DNA of 64,000 bases from Seohaeicola saemankumensis (GCF_020171285.1 NZ_JAIUZI010000001.1:434001-498000); one strand, 5' to 3'. Positions 1 to 9,454 are shown, counted from the stretch's first letter. The notes: generated by a model from the sequence alone, not told the origin. Program-made: numbers and translations.

Positions 1-2
1 CC

Positions 3-137
3 GGGGTTGATGCGCAGGGCCTGCCGCTGGGGCTGCAGCTGATTGGGCGACCCTGGGAGGAAGGCGATCTGCTGAACACGGCCTATGCGCTGGAAACAGC
101 CGCCGGGTTTGTGGCCAAACCGGGAAATTGGTGGTAA
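3..137 (+). CDS. gatA: Asp/Glu-tRNA amidotransferase subunit A, C-terminal end (partial)
   Basis: Only the last 44 codons are in the window; the 5' part lies upstream of base 1. The frame reads through [20 protein letters not shown] and ends in a Trp-Trp-stop. This matches the conserved end of amidase-signature GatA proteins, in which the PxGLQLIGxxxxE segment closes the amidase fold. GatA is the glutaminase subunit of GatCAB, which amidates misacylated Glu-tRNA(Gln) and Asp-tRNA(Asn) in the cytoplasm. Assignment to GatA rather than another amidase rests on this short tail only. The next gene follows 41 bp downstream on the same strand. Confidence 0.75.
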   Translation, partial: GVDAQGLPLGLQLIGRPWEEGDLLNTAYALETAAGFVAKPGNWW

Positions 138-178
138 AAGATCGGCCAAGAAGACCAGAAATTGGCAGGACGGCAGTA

Positions 179-991
179 ATGCGTTTGATCTATTCCGCTC
201 TTGTTCTGGGCGCGCTGGGGGCTTGCGCGCCAGCCATTCCCGACAGTGCGGCGGGGGTGGGGTTTGACAATTCGCCAGCTGCCCAGCAACGCCGTGAAGC
301 GCAGTTGACGGGATCCTCGGCCAATGGTGCGACGCTGGTCCCGCCGCGGGCGGTGTCGTCTGAAACGCTGCCGGCCGCGGCGACCCAGCCGCAAAGCGTC
401 GCGGCGGCACAGGCTCCGGCAACGGGTGCGCCGCTTTCGGCGCTGGCGCCACAGCCCGTCGCGCCCGCGGACACGTCCGACTCGGCGGACGACATCGCGC
501 GCGACACTGCCGCCGCGCTGGCGGCGGCACAGGCGAATTCCGGCGTGCCGCCGGTCGAAGCCAGCCCGCTGAACCCGCCGCCCGCGGCCGTCAGCTCCAC
601 CGGGATTTCGAGCGAAAACGACTTTGCTGCCGTGTCCAGCACGCGCACCATCGAAAGCGATGCCGAACGGCTGGCTCAAAATAAGGCGCAGTACCAGCAG
701 ATTCCGGCCGCACCGCTTCCGTCGCGCAGCGGCGACGCGCAGCCCAACATCGTCAGCTATGCGCTGTCGACCCAGAATGCGCCCGGCGTCCGCCTTTACA
801 GCCGGTCAGGGTTCAATCTGGAGGCCAAGGCCGCTCGCAACTGCGCGGCCTTCACCTCGCCCGATCAGGCGCAGATTGCCTTTCTGAGCAGCGGCGGGCC
901 GGAAAAGGACAAACGCGGTCTCGACCCGGACGGCGACGGGTTTGCCTGCGCCTGGGATCCGGCCCCGTTCCGTCGCGCCGTGCAGAACTGA
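179..991 (+). CDS. Lipoprotein with C-terminal Excalibur-type Ca-binding motif
   Basis: 270-residue predicted outer-membrane lipoprotein. I chose the ATG at 179 because it begins a clean lipoprotein signal (MRLIYSALVLGALGAC); the Cys at residue 16 would be lipidated. The upstream in-frame start at 128 would overlap gatA and bury the signal. The middle, about residues 25-200, is Ala/Pro-rich low-complexity linker. The C-terminus carries NCAAF near its start and then LDPDGDGFACAW, a DxDxDGxxC signature of the Excalibur domain, which probably binds calcium. The specific role is unknown. The following amidase gene starts close behind, so a link to the cell envelope is plausible. Confidence 0.75.
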   Translation: MRLIYSALVLGALGACAPAIPDSAAGVGFDNSPAAQQRREAQLTGSSANGATLVPPRAVSSETLPAAATQPQSVAAAQAPATGAPLSALAPQPVAPADTSDSADDIARDTAAALAAAQANSGVPPVEASPLNPPPAAVSSTGISSENDFAAVSSTRTIESDAERLAQNKAQYQQIPAAPLPSRSGDAQPNIVSYALSTQNAPGVRLYSRSGFNLEAKAARNCAAFTSPDQAQIAFLSSGGPEKDKRGLDPDGDGFACAWDPAPFRRAVQN

Positions 992-1001
992 CAGGCCCCC
1001 G

Positions 1002-1664
1002 TTGGAGCGGGCTGTCTGGCATCCTTCACCGAACTTCGGGCCGCGGCGAGACGGGCTGACGCCCACGTTGGTGGTGATCCACTATACGGCGATGTCGGAT
1101 GCGCGCGCGGCGCTTGACCGCCTGTGCGACCCCGGGGCCGAGGTCTCGGCCCACTATCTGATCGGCGTGGACGGCAAACTGTGGCAGATGGTGGACGAGA
1201 CGATGCGGGCCTGGCACGCGGGCGCGGGCGAATGGAACGGTCAGGATGACATCAACTCACGCTCGATCGGGATCGAACTGGATAACACGGGCGCGCATCC
1301 GTTTTCCGAGCCGCAGATGGCGGCGCTGGAACGACTGTTGTCGGAAATCCTGACACGCTGGGAAATCGCGCCGACCGGCGTGATCGGCCATTCGGACATG
1401 GCGCCGGGCCGCAAATGCGATCCGGGACCCCGGTTCGACTGGACCCGGCTGGCGCGCCAGGGGCTGGCGCGCGAATGCCGGGTTGGAACCGCCGCACCCG
1501 AGATCGGAACATTCCGGGCGCTGGCGCAGTCCTGCGGTTTCACCGCCGATGTGCCCGAGGAGGCGCTGCTGGAGGCGATCCGGCTGCGATTGCGACCCTG
1601 GGCGCTCGGCCCGCTGGAGCGTGACGACATGGCGGCGCTGGCGGGGTTTTCCAGCGGGTCCTGA
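1002..1664 (+). CDS. N-acetylmuramoyl-L-alanine amidase (Amidase_2 family)
   Basis: Zinc amidase expected to cleave the MurNAc-L-Ala bond in murein or muropeptides. The Amidase_2 fold is visible from about residue 18: LVVIHYTAM carries the first zinc His, GVIGHSDMAPGRKCDPG the second His and the Lys/Asp region; the AHYLIG and WHAGAGEW motifs are typical of AmiD/AmpD relatives. Start choice is uncertain. An ATG at 942 exists but would overlap the preceding lipoprotein by 50 bp, whereas the in-frame TTG at 1002 puts the family start (about 220 aa, beginning just before WHPSPNFGPR) directly after the previous stop. No signal peptide is visible with the TTG start, suggesting a cytoplasmic AmpD-like role in murein recycling. 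Confidence 0.85.
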   Translation: MERAVWHPSPNFGPRRDGLTPTLVVIHYTAMSDARAALDRLCDPGAEVSAHYLIGVDGKLWQMVDETMRAWHAGAGEWNGQDDINSRSIGIELDNTGAHPFSEPQMAALERLLSEILTRWEIAPTGVIGHSDMAPGRKCDPGPRFDWTRLARQGLARECRVGTAAPEIGTFRALAQSCGFTADVPEEALLEAIRLRLRPWALGPLERDDMAALAGFSSGS

Positions 1665-1693
1665 TGCTGCGGGCGGCTGGCCTCGCGCGGTGG

Positions 1694-1739
1694 CAAGAAT
1701 TTTCGAAAATTCTTGACCGAAATCTTTGCAAGATTTCGG
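1694..1739. terminator. Two tandem palindromes between convergent genes
   Basis: 1694-1715 is a perfect 22-bp palindrome (CAAGAATTTTC and its complement with no loop). 1717-1739 is a second hairpin with a 10-bp stem (CCGAAATCTT) and the loop TGC. They lie between the stop of the amidase gene at 1664 and the stop of the convergent transporter gene at 1753, so a bidirectional transcription terminator is the simplest reading. There is no long T-run, so function as a repeat/REP-like element is also possible. The AATTTTCGAAAATT core recurs at 7943-7964. Confidence 0.55.
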
Positions 1740-1752
1740 GGACCGTCGCGGG

Positions 1753-3525
1753 TCAGAGCGGCCAGAATACCAGGATCGCAGGGATCGAAACGGCGATCAC
1801 GAGGATTTCCAGCGGCAGACCCATACGCCAGTAATCGCCGAAGTGGTAGCCGCCGGGACCGAGGATCAGCGTGTTGTTTTTATGCCCGATCGGGGTCAGG
1901 AATGCCGAGGACGCGGCCACCGCGACCGCCATCAAGAAGGGGTCGGGAGAGACCCCCAGCGAATGCGCCATCTGGATTCCGACAGGCGCCGCAACGATGG
2001 TTGTGGCGGTGTTGTTGAGTACATCCGACAGGGTCATTGTCACCACCATCAGCACCGTCAGGATCGCCCAGGCCGGCAACCCGCCGGTCAGCGTCACCAG
2101 TGCCCCCGCGATCAACTCCGTGCCCCCGGAGGTCTCCAGTGCCGCCCCCAGGGGGATCATCGAACCAAGCAAGACGACCACCGGCCATTCGACATAATTA
2201 TAGAGCTCCGCGATGGGCATGATTTTTGCCAGAACGTAGGCCACCACCACCAGTCCCAGCGCCACCGGCAGGTAAACGAGCCCGAGACTTGTCGCTGCCA
2301 CGGCCCCGCCAAAGAGGCCGATGGCCAGCCAGACCTTGTCATTGGCGGTGACGCTCAGTCCGCGTTCGGCGAGCGGCAGGCAGCCCAGCCATTCGGTTAC
2401 GTCCGCACGGCTGTCGCGCGGACACATCAGCAGCAGGATGTCGCCGGGCAGCACTTCGGTTTTGCGGACCTGTTTGGTAATTCGTCTGCCCTGCCGGGAG
2501 ATGCCCATCAGCACGGTGTTTTGCCGCCAGGCCAAGCCAAGCGCCTGCGCGGTCTTGTAGGCGATGCGGGCGCTTTCGGGGACGACGACCTCGATCACCT
2601 CCAATCCCTCGCCGACGGCGGTCAGCTGTTCCTGGCGCGCGGGGTCCGAGAAATCGAGGTCGAGCGCCGTGCGGAATTCGTCCAACGCCTCGGGGACCGC
2701 TTCCAGAACCAGCGCGTCACCGGCGCGCAGAATCGAATTGGTTGCGCGGCCATAGCGGCGCCTGCCGTCCCGGATCAGGCCGAGGATGGCCACATCGGTC
2801 TTGTCGGCGGTCTCGTCGAGCTCAGCGAGACGTTTGCCGATATGGGGCGACTCTTCGGGAATGCTCAGCTCGGCAATGTATTGTGTCAGTACACCAGTCC
2901 CGGCGACGGTTTCGTCGCGCTCGGGGATCAGTCGCCATCCGATCAGTGCCACAAAGGCCAGCCCGGCGATCGCGGCGATGCCGCCAACGGGGGCAAAGTC
3001 GAACATGCCAAAGGGTTCGCCGAGGGACTCCGCCCGGATAGCGGCGATGATGATGTTGGGCGGCGTGCCGATCAGGGTAACCATGCCGCCGAGGATGGTG
3101 GCAAAGCTGAGCGGCATCAGGCTGAGCGCCGGGCTGCGCCCGGCCTTGCGGGCGGTCTGGATGTCCACCGGCATCAGCAGTGCCAGCGCCGCGACATTGT
3201 TCATGAAGGCCGACAGCACCGCACCGATCCCGCCCATCAGGGCGATGTGGCTGCCGAGGCCGCGCGCCGAATCCACCAGCGTGCGGGTAATGAGGAACAC
3301 CGCGCCCGATTTTACCAGCCCGGCCGAGACGATCAGCACCAGCGCCACCACCAGCGTCGCGGGGTGGCCGAAGCCGGAGAAGGCATCCTTGACCGGCACC
3401 ACGCCCAGTACCACGCCGATCATCAGAGCGGTAAAGGCGACCAGATCGTAGCGGTATCGCCCCCAAAGCAGCAGGGCGAAGACCGCGATGAACAGGCTGA
3501 AAAGAATGATCTGGTCGATGGTCAT
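1753..3525 (-). CDS. SLC13/DASS-type anion permease with two RCK_C domains
   Basis: 590-residue inner-membrane transporter. The layout is typical of SLC13 permeases: an N-terminal membrane half (about 1-195), a cytoplasmic insert with two TrkA-C/RCK_C domains (about 205-370), and a C-terminal membrane half. The two repeat-related signatures are [13 protein letters not shown] and [13 protein letters not shown], with GTPPN between them in the first half. Members move sulfate, dicarboxylates or related anions with sodium or protons; the substrate cannot be told from sequence. The start at 3525 (MTIDQIILF) begins right at the first membrane segment; a 63-residue upstream extension would run into yebC. 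Transcribed divergently from yebC, convergent with the amidase gene. Confidence 0.85.
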   Translation of the reverse strand: MTIDQIILFSLFIAVFALLLWGRYRYDLVAFTALMIGVVLGVVPVKDAFSGFGHPATLVVALVLIVSAGLVKSGAVFLITRTLVDSARGLGSHIALMGGIGAVLSAFMNNVAALALLMPVDIQTARKAGRSPALSLMPLSFATILGGMVTLIGTPPNIIIAAIRAESLGEPFGMFDFAPVGGIAAIAGLAFVALIGWRLIPERDETVAGTGVLTQYIAELSIPEESPHIGKRLAELDETADKTDVAILGLIRDGRRRYGRATNSILRAGDALVLEAVPEALDEFRTALDLDFSDPARQEQLTAVGEGLEVIEVVVPESARIAYKTAQALGLAWRQNTVLMGISRQGRRITKQVRKTEVLPGDILLLMCPRDSRADVTEWLGCLPLAERGLSVTANDKVWLAIGLFGGAVAATSLGLVYLPVALGLVVVAYVLAKIMPIAELYNYVEWPVVVLLGSMIPLGAALETSGGTELIAGALVTLTGGLPAWAILTVLMVVTMTLSDVLNNTATTIVAAPVGIQMAHSLGVSPDPFLMAVAVAASSAFLTPIGHKNNTLILGPGGYHFGDYWRMGLPLEILVIAVSIPAILVFWPL

Positions 3526-3678
3526 GTCTGGCCTCGTCTTCCCCGGTCCCGTGTTGACGCACCCAAACGCATTGCGGCGGCAAAGGCAATTGCGGGCGGT
3601 GGTCGGGTGCGGCTCTTGCCCTGCGGTTCCGGGGCGGATATTAGACGCCCGATCCGGCACAGAAACAAAGGGACCACC

Positions 3679-4419
3679 ATGGCAGGCCATTCCAAATGGG
3701 CAAACATCCAGCACCGCAAGGGCCGTCAGGACGCCGCTCGGTCAAAGCTGTTTTCGAAGCTCAGCAAGGAAATCACTGTTGCCGCCAAGATGGGCGACCC
3801 GGACCCCGACAAGAACCCGCGTTTGCGGCTGGCGGTCAAGGAGGCCAAGTCGCAGTCCGTTCCCAAGGACGTGATCGACCGCGCGATCAAGAAATCTGTT
3901 GCGGGCGAGGGGGATGATTACGAAGAAATCCGTTATGAGGGCTATGGCCCTAACGGCGTCGCAGTGATCGTCGAGGCGATGACCGACAACCGCAACCGCA
4001 CCGCTTCGACGGTTCGCTCAACCTTTTCCAAGAACGGTGGCAACCTGGGCGAGACCGGCAGTGTCGGCTTTATGTTCGACCGCAAGGGCGAGGTGACCTA
4101 TCCAGCCTCGGCGGGTGATGCCGATACGGTCTTTGAGGCAGCGATCGAGGCCGGGGCGGAAGACGTGGAATCGAGCGAGGATGGCCATGTGATCTGGTGC
4201 GCCGACACCGACCTGAACGACGTCGCCAACGCGCTGGAAGCGGCACTGGGCGAATCGGACTCGACCAAACTGGTGTGGAAGCCGACCACCACAACCGAGA
4301 TGGATCTGGAAGGGATGCAGAAGCTGATGAAGCTGATCGACGCCCTGGAAGACGATGACGACGTGCAGCGCGTGACCTCGAACTTCGAGGCGAGCGACGA
4401 GGTGATGGACCAGCTGTAA
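3679..4419 (+). CDS. yebC: YebC/PmpR-family protein
   Basis: 246 residues, the normal length. The N-terminus [19 protein letters not shown] is the invariant start of the family, followed by SKLSKEI and the ENRNRT-like segment [12 protein letters not shown]. Known members were annotated as transcriptional regulators (PmpR), and more recent work links YebC to relieving ribosome stalling at polyproline-type sequences; which applies here is not visible. The ATG at 3679 follows an AAAGGGA ribosome-binding site. An in-frame open stretch runs further upstream, but it is antisense to the transporter gene and lacks the family pattern. Stands alone, divergent from the SLC13 gene. Confidence 0.95.
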   Translation: MAGHSKWANIQHRKGRQDAARSKLFSKLSKEITVAAKMGDPDPDKNPRLRLAVKEAKSQSVPKDVIDRAIKKSVAGEGDDYEEIRYEGYGPNGVAVIVEAMTDNRNRTASTVRSTFSKNGGNLGETGSVGFMFDRKGEVTYPASAGDADTVFEAAIEAGAEDVESSEDGHVIWCADTDLNDVANALEAALGESDSTKLVWKPTTTTEMDLEGMQKLMKLIDALEDDDDVQRVTSNFEASDEVMDQL

Positions 4420-4446
4420 TCGAGGGTCCGGCGCGGAACGGGGAAA

Positions 4447-4510
4447 GGGGGCGCTGCCCCCTCGGCCTGCGGCCTTCACCCCCGGAGTATTTTCCGAAGA
4501 GATGAAAAGG
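4447..4510. repeat. Intergenic palindromic repeat, copy 1
   Basis: A composite element: hairpin GGGGGC-GCT-GCCCCC (4447-4461), a small GGCC-TGC-GGCC hairpin (4464-4474), and then GAGTATTTTCCGAAGAGATG... at 4485-4510. The last module recurs at 11498-11522 and 58733-58758 in this window. From memory, elements of this kind are widespread between genes of Rhodobacteraceae. The first hairpin could terminate yebC transcription. The rest of 4420-4680 shows no convincing ORF. Confidence 0.6.
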
Positions 4511-4681
4511 GCACAACCGCAGCGGGCGATTTATCGCGCGCTGCCGGGCCCAACGGACTGTGGGCATCTGTGATGCCGGAAGGCCGGCGGGAGCGCGCCT
4601 GGCCACGGATGACGCGGTTGCACATTGCGGGACGGACCCTGAAAGACCGGACCTGAGAGCTCCCACACGCGTTTGTGTGTT

Positions 4682-5884
4682 TCAGCGACCGGCGATCACC
4701 GCCGCGGCGGCGTCCAGCGCGCCGCGCCCGTGTGGAATGCCGAGCGCGCACATGCCGGTTTCCAGCCCGCCCAGCAATCCCAGGATCATCTGACCGTTGA
4801 CGTGCCCCATGTGGCCGAGACGAAAGAACCCGTGGGCCGCCGGGTCTCCCGGCGGCGCCATGCCGAGGCCTATGCCGAGCGTGAGGCCCATGTTGTCGCT
4901 GACCCAGTCGCGCAGCGCGGTGCCATGTTGCGCCCCGAGGTCGATGGCTGTCACTGCGTGGGAGCGATAGGCGGGGTCGGCCACGTTGAGCCGGAACGGC
5001 CCGTCCTGTGCCCAGGCATCGGCAGCGGCCCAGATCGCTTGCGCCAACCGTTCGTGACGGTCCCACACGTGGTCGATGCCCTCGGCGTGGATCAAGTCGA
5101 GAGCGGCGCGTAGCCCGTAGAGGTGATGTGTGGGCGCGGTCCCGCCGAAGAACTGGTAGAACTCCTCGGGATTGGCGCGCGGGGACCAGTCCCAGTAGCG
5201 GCTGACCCGTGGCATCGCGGCGCGCGCAGAAGCGGCCCTGGGGTTAAAAAAGACAAAGCTCATGCCCGGCGGCACCATCAAACCTTTCTGGCAGCCGGTG
5301 ACCATGACATCGACACCCCATAGGTCCATCTCGAATCGATCGCACCCCAGTGAGGCGATACAGTCGGCCATCAACAATGCCGGGTGGCCTGTCTCGTCGA
5401 GCACCCGGCGCAATGCGGGGATGTCGTTGCGGATCGAACTGGAGGTGTCCACATGCACGGCCAGCACGGCCTTGATCCGGTGGGCTGTATCGGCGCGCAG
5501 CGCGTCCGCGATGCGGTTCAGATCCCAGGGGGCGGATTTGCCGAAATCGAGAATCTGCGTTTCGGCCCCCAGACCGTTGGCCATTTCCGCCCATCCGTGG
5601 GCGAAGCGGCCACAGGCGGGCACCAGTAGCGTATCGCCGGGCGCGATGACATTGGACAGCGCCGCTTCCCATGCGCCGTGGCCATTTGAGATATAGATTG
5701 CCACGTGGTGTTCGGTGCGGGCGACCCGCCTGAGATCGGGGATCAGAGAGCGGGTCAGGTCGACCAGATCCCCCGCGTAGATGTTCGGCGCGGGTCGGTG
5801 CATGGCCTGCAGCACCGCGTCGGGGATCACCGAAGGTCCCGGAATGGCAAGATATTCGCGCCCTTGCGCCACTGACAGATCCAT
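4682..5884 (-). CDS. Class V PLP-dependent aminotransferase (serine/alanine-glyoxylate type)
   Basis: 400-residue cytosolic aminotransferase of PF00266. It begins with the typical IPGPSVIPDAVLQAM segment (PGP). ISNGHGAWEAAL forms the phosphate-binding region, MADCIASLG carries the PLP-ring Asp, and TGCQKGLMVPPG contains the Schiff-base Lys. Best matched functions are serine-glyoxylate or alanine-glyoxylate aminotransferase, which interconvert glyoxylate and glycine; the exact amino donor is inference. The gene stands alone. Its start codon faces the upstream ABC exporter gene, so the two are divergent. Confidence 0.85.
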   Translation of the reverse strand: MDLSVAQGREYLAIPGPSVIPDAVLQAMHRPAPNIYAGDLVDLTRSLIPDLRRVARTEHHVAIYISNGHGAWEAALSNVIAPGDTLLVPACGRFAHGWAEMANGLGAETQILDFGKSAPWDLNRIADALRADTAHRIKAVLAVHVDTSSSIRNDIPALRRVLDETGHPALLMADCIASLGCDRFEMDLWGVDVMVTGCQKGLMVPPGMSFVFFNPRAASARAAMPRVSRYWDWSPRANPEEFYQFFGGTAPTHHLYGLRAALDLIHAEGIDHVWDRHERLAQAIWAAADAWAQDGPFRLNVADPAYRSHAVTAIDLGAQHGTALRDWVSDNMGLTLGIGLGMAPPGDPAAHGFFRLGHMGHVNGQMILGLLGGLETGMCALGIPHGRGALDAAAAVIAGR

Positions 5885-6067
5885 GACGTTTGCCCACCTG
5901 AGAAACTGAACGCGGCCACAGTATCGGGGCGGCGCGGGGCGTCAATCGGAATGCGCCGCCGGGCGCGGCCGACCCAAGGTCGCTGCGCAGTTCGCTTGCA
6001 CCCGGAGCAGTGCCTGCTTAAATGGCGCGGACATGTCTTTCACTTACGCCTATTTCGGGGACTCCGC

Positions 6068-7930
6068 ATGAGCGCGCCGCATACATCGTCCCGCGTGCTG
6101 ATGTCGTGGCTATGGCGCGACTACCTACTCCCGCATATCGGCCTGCTGTTGATCGCCATGGTGTTCATGCTGCTGGAAGGCAGCATGGTCGGCGCGGTGA
6201 GTTACATGATGCAGCCGATGTTCGACGAGGTCTTTGTCAACGGCAACTCGGGTGCGCTGGGCTGGGTCAGCCTGACGTTCTTGGTGATTTTCTCGGTTCG
6301 GGGCATGGCGGGCGTGGCGCAGAAGGTGCTGCTTACTCGGATTTCGCAGGATACGGCGGCGCATCTGCGCAAGGATCTGCTGGCGCGGCTGATCCGGCAG
6401 GATACGGCGTTTCACCAGGTGCACCCGCCGGGGTTCCTGATCCAGCGGGTGCAGACCGACGTCAGCGCGGTCAACCATGTCTGGCAGGTCATCATCACCG
6501 GCGCGGGCCGGGACATGGTGGCGTTGGTGGTCTTGATCGGGGTGGCGGTGAATGTCGATTGGCGCTGGACGGCAGTGATGCTGGTTGGCGTGCCGCTGCT
6601 GCTGCTGCCGATTGCCATGGCGCAGCGCTATGTGCGCAAGAAGGCGGCGCTGGCGCGTGATCTGGGGGCCACGCTGGCGACCCGGCTTGATGAGGTGTTT
6701 CACGGCATCGTGCCGATCAAGTTGAACAACCTCGAGGATTATCAGGTTAACCGGTTTTCGGGTCACATGGACGGGTTTGTGAGGTCCGAGGTGCGGGCGT
6801 CTTTTGGCACGGCCTCGATCACGGGGCTGATCGACGTGATGGCGGGGCTGGGGTTCATGGGGGTGCTGCTTTATGGCGGCGCCGAGATTATCGAGGGCAA
6901 AAAGACGGTCGGTGAATTCATGAGCTTTTTCACCGCTATCGGGCTGGCCTTTGATCCGATGCGGCGGCTGGCTTCGGTCAGTGGCACCTGGCAGGTTGCC
7001 GCCGCGGCGCTGGACCGGCTGAAGGAGCTGATGGATGCGCCGATCAAGCTGGTTTCGCCGTCCAACCCGGTGCCGCCGCCGACGGGGCTACCGGAGATCC
7101 GGCTGCAGGACGTCAAGCTGCGCTATGGCGATGCCACGGTGCTGCCGGGGCTTTCGCTGACGGTGGAGGCGGGCAAGACCACGGCGCTGGTGGGGGCTTC
7201 GGGCGCGGGGAAATCCACAGTGTTCAACCTGCTGACCCGGCTGGTGGATCCGCAGGAGGGCGAGGTCAGCGTCGGTGGCGTGGCGGTCAGGGACATGGCG
7301 CTGGAAGATTTGCGCGGACTGTTTTCTGTGGTCAGCCAAGAGGCGCTGCTGTTCGATGAAACCCTGCGCGAGAACATCCTGCTGGGCCGCACCGATGTGA
7401 CCGACGAGGAGTTGCAGCCGGTGCTGGACGCCGCGCATGTGTCGGATTTCCTGCCGAAGTTGCCCGATGGGCTGGACACGCTGGTTGGGCCGCGCGGATC
7501 GGCGCTGTCGGGTGGTCAGCGGCAAAGGGTGGTGATCGCGCGGGCGCTGCTGCGCGACACGCCGGTGCTGCTGCTGGACGAGGCCACCAGCGCGCTGGAC
7601 GCGCAGAGCGAAAAGGTGGTGCAGACGGCGCTGGACAAGCTGGCTGGCGGGCGCACGACGCTGGTGATCGCGCACCGGCTGTCGACCATCCGCAACGCCG
7701 ACAAGATCGTGGTCATGGAGCGTGGCAAAGTGATCGACGAGGGGACGCACAGCGATCTGCTGGCACGAGGCGGAATTTATGCGGACCTGTACCGGTTGCA
7801 GTACCAAGAGGGCATGACGGTGATTGATCGAGACCGGGTTGCCGCGCTGGCCGCACAGACGCCGGACATTGATGCGCCGCAACCTTCGCTGTTACGGCGG
7901 TTTTGGGGCCGGTTGGTGGGGGCGGCCTGA
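6068..7930 (+). CDS. MsbA-like ABC exporter (fused membrane and ATPase domains)
   Basis: 620-residue half-transporter that should work as a homodimer in the inner membrane. Six membrane segments fill about residues 15-305 (ABC transporter type 1 fold). The nucleotide-binding domain has Walker A GASGAGKST, Q-loop VVSQEALLF, signature LSGGQRQRV, Walker B VLLLDEATS and the switch His in IAHRLST. The family includes the lipid A flippase MsbA and many lipid or drug exporters; the substrate is not determined by sequence. The start at 6068 (MSAPHTS) is preferred to an upstream ATG at 5951, whose extra 39 residues are Arg-rich and look non-coding. Confidence 0.85.
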   Translation: MSAPHTSSRVLMSWLWRDYLLPHIGLLLIAMVFMLLEGSMVGAVSYMMQPMFDEVFVNGNSGALGWVSLTFLVIFSVRGMAGVAQKVLLTRISQDTAAHLRKDLLARLIRQDTAFHQVHPPGFLIQRVQTDVSAVNHVWQVIITGAGRDMVALVVLIGVAVNVDWRWTAVMLVGVPLLLLPIAMAQRYVRKKAALARDLGATLATRLDEVFHGIVPIKLNNLEDYQVNRFSGHMDGFVRSEVRASFGTASITGLIDVMAGLGFMGVLLYGGAEIIEGKKTVGEFMSFFTAIGLAFDPMRRLASVSGTWQVAAAALDRLKELMDAPIKLVSPSNPVPPPTGLPEIRLQDVKLRYGDATVLPGLSLTVEAGKTTALVGASGAGKSTVFNLLTRLVDPQEGEVSVGGVAVRDMALEDLRGLFSVVSQEALLFDETLRENILLGRTDVTDEELQPVLDAAHVSDFLPKLPDGLDTLVGPRGSALSGGQRQRVVIARALLRDTPVLLLDEATSALDAQSEKVVQTALDKLAGGRTTLVIAHRLSTIRNADKIVVMERGKVIDEGTHSDLLARGGIYADLYRLQYQEGMTVIDRDRVAALAAQTPDIDAPQPSLLRRFWGRLVGAA

Positions 7931-7942
7931 TCCCGCTTTGGG

Positions 7943-7964
7943 CGAATTTTCAGGCGAAAATTCG
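7943..7964. terminator. Hairpin after ABC exporter gene
   Basis: A 9-bp stem (CGAATTTTC pairing with GAAAATTCG) around the loop AGGC begins 12 bases after the exporter stop codon. It lies between convergent genes and shares its core with the palindrome at 1694-1715, so it may be a terminator or one copy of a small palindromic repeat family. Confidence 0.5.
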
Positions 7965-7992
7965 TGCCTGCCGGCTCGACTTGGGTCCGCAG

Positions 7993-8175
7993 TCAGGTCC
8001 CAAGACGGTCGGACAGGAGCGTAATGCCGTGGTTTATCAGCACGGCCAGGACCAGGACCGGTACAAACCCGAAGATCACCCAGAGGGCAAAAAAGATCCA
8101 CAACAGGTTCACGCCCAACATGGTTATGGCCGCCTTGGTATAATCTGGCGCGGCGGAAATTTTGTGCTCGCTCAT
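7993..8175 (-). CDS. Small predicted membrane protein, unknown function
   Basis: 60 residues with a soluble N-terminus (MSEHKISAAPDYTKAA) and a hydrophobic stretch, about residues 18-52, long enough for one long or two short membrane segments. A GAGAG-type ribosome-binding site precedes the ATG at 8175. I recognise no named family. It lies between a terminator-like hairpin and the HisC-like aminotransferase gene, upstream of neither. Amino-acid composition and a clean stop support a real gene, but this is a short ORF in high-GC DNA. Confidence 0.55.
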   Translation of the reverse strand: MSEHKISAAPDYTKAAITMLGVNLLWIFFALWVIFGFVPVLVLAVLINHGITLLSDRLGT

Positions 8176-8253
8176 CTCAATCTCTCAAGCGGTTTGGACA
8201 CATTCAGTTTACGCTGAAAGAACCAAATGTCAGGTAAATCTGTCGCGAGGATG

Positions 8254-9360
8254 TCAACCGCGCGAGGCTTTTAGCGCATCCGGTAGCGCCAGCGCGAAGG
8301 CATCGAGGTCGTCTGCGGTGCCGCAGCTGAGCCGGATGCAGCGGTCCTGCGGAGCGGCAAAGGGCATGCGCACGAAGATCCCGCGTTCGATCAGCGCGGA
8401 CAGCACAGCGCGGGCAAAATCGCCGTCGCCCCCGCAGTCGATGGTGACGAAATTGGTGGCCGAGGGCAATGGCGTCAGCCCGTTGTCGCGCGCGATCGCG
8501 GTGATCCGGTCACGAGCGGTTGAGATTTCGGCCGTAACATGGGTCAGCCAGTCGGTATCGGCCAGCGCCGCGAGCGCCCCGGCCTGTGCGGCGCGATTCA
8601 TGCCAAAATGGTTTCGGACCTTGTTGAAGGCGGCGATCAGATCGGGCGCGCCGATGGCGTAACCGACACGGGCGCCGGCCATGCCGTAGACCTTGGAGAA
8701 GGTGCGCATGCGGATCACGCGCGGATCATCGGCCGGCAGCGGCAGGGCAGTGCCCTCGGGAGCGCATTCCACATAGGCTTCGTCCAGAACCAGCAGGCAA
8801 CCCTCTGGCAGCGCGTCCATCGCTGCCGTGATCTCGGCGCCGCTGTGCCAGCTGCCCATCGGGTTGTCGGGGTTGGCCAGGTAGGCAAGCTTGGCGTCGA
8901 CCTCGGCTGCCTTTGCAAAAAGGGCGGCGGGGTTTTCGTGATCGCCCTCGTAGGGCACCTTGTGCAGGGTGCCGCCGAAACCGGCGACGTGGTAATTGAA
9001 GGTGGGATAGGCGCCCTCGGATGTTACCACCGCATCGCCGGGCCCCACCATCAGCCGCACGAGGTAACCCAGCAGCCCGTCGATGCCTTCGCCGACCATG
9101 ATGTTGTCGGGGCGGATGCCGTGATGGTCGGCCAGCGCATGTCGCAGGTCGTGGTTTTCGGCATCGCCATACATCCAGATGTCCTGTGCCGCCGCCTGCA
9201 TGGCGGCAACCGCGCGGGGGGAGGGGCCGAAGACGTTCTCGTTGGCGCCCAGCCGTGCCCGGAAGGGCGCACCGCGCTGTCGTTCCTGCGTTTCAGGCCC
9301 GACGAAGGGGACGGTCGAGGGCAGGGATTGGGCAAGCGGGGTGTAGCGCGGGTATGTCAT
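8254..9360 (-). CDS. HisC-like class I/II PLP aminotransferase
   Basis: 368-residue fold-type I aminotransferase in the histidinol-phosphate aminotransferase group. Visible are the N-terminal LGANENVFGPSP segment, YLANPDNPMG (substrate/PLP region), VLDEAYVEC (PLP-ring Asp and Tyr), and TFSKVYGMAGARVGY with the Schiff-base Lys. Histidinol phosphate aminotransferase activity is possible, but no his gene is nearby, and broad aromatic aminotransferases look alike. The start MTYPRYTPL at 9360 is preferred; the longer frame to 9405 adds an unrelated 15-residue extension. Divergent from the beta-propeller gene at 9455. Confidence 0.8.
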   Translation of the reverse strand: MTYPRYTPLAQSLPSTVPFVGPETQERQRGAPFRARLGANENVFGPSPRAVAAMQAAAQDIWMYGDAENHDLRHALADHHGIRPDNIMVGEGIDGLLGYLVRLMVGPGDAVVTSEGAYPTFNYHVAGFGGTLHKVPYEGDHENPAALFAKAAEVDAKLAYLANPDNPMGSWHSGAEITAAMDALPEGCLLVLDEAYVECAPEGTALPLPADDPRVIRMRTFSKVYGMAGARVGYAIGAPDLIAAFNKVRNHFGMNRAAQAGALAALADTDWLTHVTAEISTARDRITAIARDNGLTPLPSATNFVTIDCGGDGDFARAVLSALIERGIFVRMPFAAPQDRCIRLSCGTADDLDAFALALPDALKASRG

Positions 9361-9454
9361 GGCGCCAGATAATCCCAGCCGCGCGGGTTCGGCAAGACTT
9401 GCCATGACGGGTTGCTGCGGTCAGTTTGACCGGGCAATGCGCGGGAGGGTTGGC

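Noticed and set aside
1726..3678. Upstream extension of the yebC frame
   Set aside because: Open for more than 600 codons but antisense to the SLC13 transporter and unlike any protein; YebC starts at MAGHSKW.
8254..9360. Histidine biosynthesis role for the HisC-like gene
   Set aside because: No other his gene is nearby and the motifs are shared with aromatic aminotransferases, so no specific name was given.
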